Below, one piece after another: positions 63,546-64,000 of a DNA stretch of 64,000 bases (within the stretch, counting starts at the first letter, position 1; every line of letters begins with the position of its first letter). The notes below the pieces were generated by a model. That model made no database searches, was not told the origin of the DNA, and saw only the letters and a program-made list of their open reading frames with translations. The DNA is taken from NCBI GenBank assembly GCA_046349635.1, contig JAXMBX010000007.1:1-64000 (forward strand), given 5' to 3'. Both the position numbers and the translations under genes were made by a program. Origin of the DNA: JAXMBX01 sp046349635 (GTDB lineage Bacteria; Planctomycetota; Planctomycetia; Planctomycetales; Planctomycetaceae).

Positions 63546-64000
63546 GCGGATTTCCAAAAGTGACACGCCCGGATGATTGCGTCCCAGGCGCAAGGGTTAC
63601 GGTGAGCATAGCTCGCGGATACCCCGGAGAGATCAATTCCCGTACCGCTTCCAGGAGTTGTAATACTCGACGCAACTCCAGTCGTTTCAGCCAGATCCAC
63701 CGAAGTCCGTTTATGCGGAATATGCCGCTTCTAGCTCCCCTCGAAACGCCCCCACAGCACACCGTTGCCAAATCGCAACATCCCACATTCACCCTCGCCC
63801 CCCCGACGGGATCAACGAAGTAAGACCTGACAGGGCGTCAGGTCTTACGAGGCGATAGTCCTTCCAGAAATAGGCCGGGTGAGGGGGCGGTCCAAGCGTC
63901 TCTGAGCCGTAGTAGACCATCCATAGGTATTTGTCCCTTTCTGGGTGGCATGCCCACTTCGCCGCAGGCAGGGTGGGCATGTGCGCGTTGAACTTGGGGC
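63546..64000. repeat. Gene-free window end with blocks C (interrupted by G) and B
   Basis: Block C halves at 63790-63808 and 63873-63904 flank a G element (63809-63872) with hairpin arms GTAAGACCTGA/TCAGGTCTTAC and GGCGATAGTCCTT. B 63943-63993 has perfect arms. 63546-63789 is the flippase upstream region with no gene recognised. Confidence 0.6.

Overview
The window reads as a chromosomal segment of a Planctomycetota bacterium, probably Planctomycetales. It is GC-rich with strong C/G third-position bias. It carries families typical of that phylum: secreted PQQ-type and YncE-type beta-propellers, a 4-haem cytochrome c lipoprotein with a 5'-nucleotidase-like N-terminus, a small coiled-coil plus winged-helix protein, and an archaeal-type ProRS. 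Assignment rests on these families and on overall style, not on a marker gene. No rRNA, tRNA or CRISPR array was recognised, and no phage or defence island.

Layout: 0-6 kb has a DUF1254-type tail, then minus-strand fliM, proA, glutamate dehydrogenase and a membrane-anchored SGNH-like protein that lacks its catalytic residues. 6.4-11.6 kb (plus strand) has a small coiled-coil/winged-helix protein, an M20 peptidase, and coupled ispA-dxs for isoprenoid precursors. 11.6-18.6 kb holds disrupted secreted or signalling genes, a C-terminal processing protease cut short and joined to a pseudouridine-synthase tail, and a CheX-like protein. 18.6-19.9 kb is a complete IS4-family element. 20-32.7 kb is a well-preserved block: fatty-acid desaturase, Zn/Cd P-type ATPase, gcvT, sdhCAB, RNase R and a YhaM-like HD nuclease. 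33-39.6 kb has lspA, proS, a YncE/phosphoesterase protein and a PQQ beta-propeller protein. 39.8-44.6 kb is heavily broken (lipase-like, DapA-like, transposase remnant, histidine kinase). 44.8-54.8 kb has an OafA-type acyltransferase with SGNH domain, an HTH-REC regulator, mnmG containing an anomalous homopolymer tract, tpx, a DUF202 protein, bcp and the tetrahaem cytochrome. 55.3-59.3 kb is a tetR-devC-devA-devB-type exporter operon. 59.6-61.7 kb is an ECF sigma/anti-sigma cassette flanked by two Spy/CnrX-like periplasmic proteins. 61.9-63.5 kb is a polysaccharide flippase.

The most striking feature lies between, and sometimes inside, the genes. Short hairpin repeats recur as interchangeable blocks. 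I call them here A (variable hairpin plus GTGGC-GCCAC), B (CATGCCCAC-GTGGGCATG arms), C (GAGGGAGAGGG...), D (ACTAGCCCGGAGCGG..., often with a CTACTGCT microsatellite), F (a 72-75 bp element with CAAAATGC/GCATTTTG ends and a variable core) and G (a hairpin element nested in C). Arms of A and B show compensatory changes. One B copy lies in frame inside the acyltransferase, the IS landed inside a C copy, and D/E copies supply the C-terminal tails of LspA and MnmG.

Frameshifts are very unevenly distributed. Dense patches (11.6-15.9, 39.8-44.6, 48.2-50.2, 51.6-52.8, 55.3-56.4, 59.6-61.2 kb) alternate with clean stretches. Because conserved genes such as dxs, gcvT and mnmG are hit and are restored by single-base corrections, sequencing or consensus error is the first explanation. 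True decay cannot be excluded without reads.
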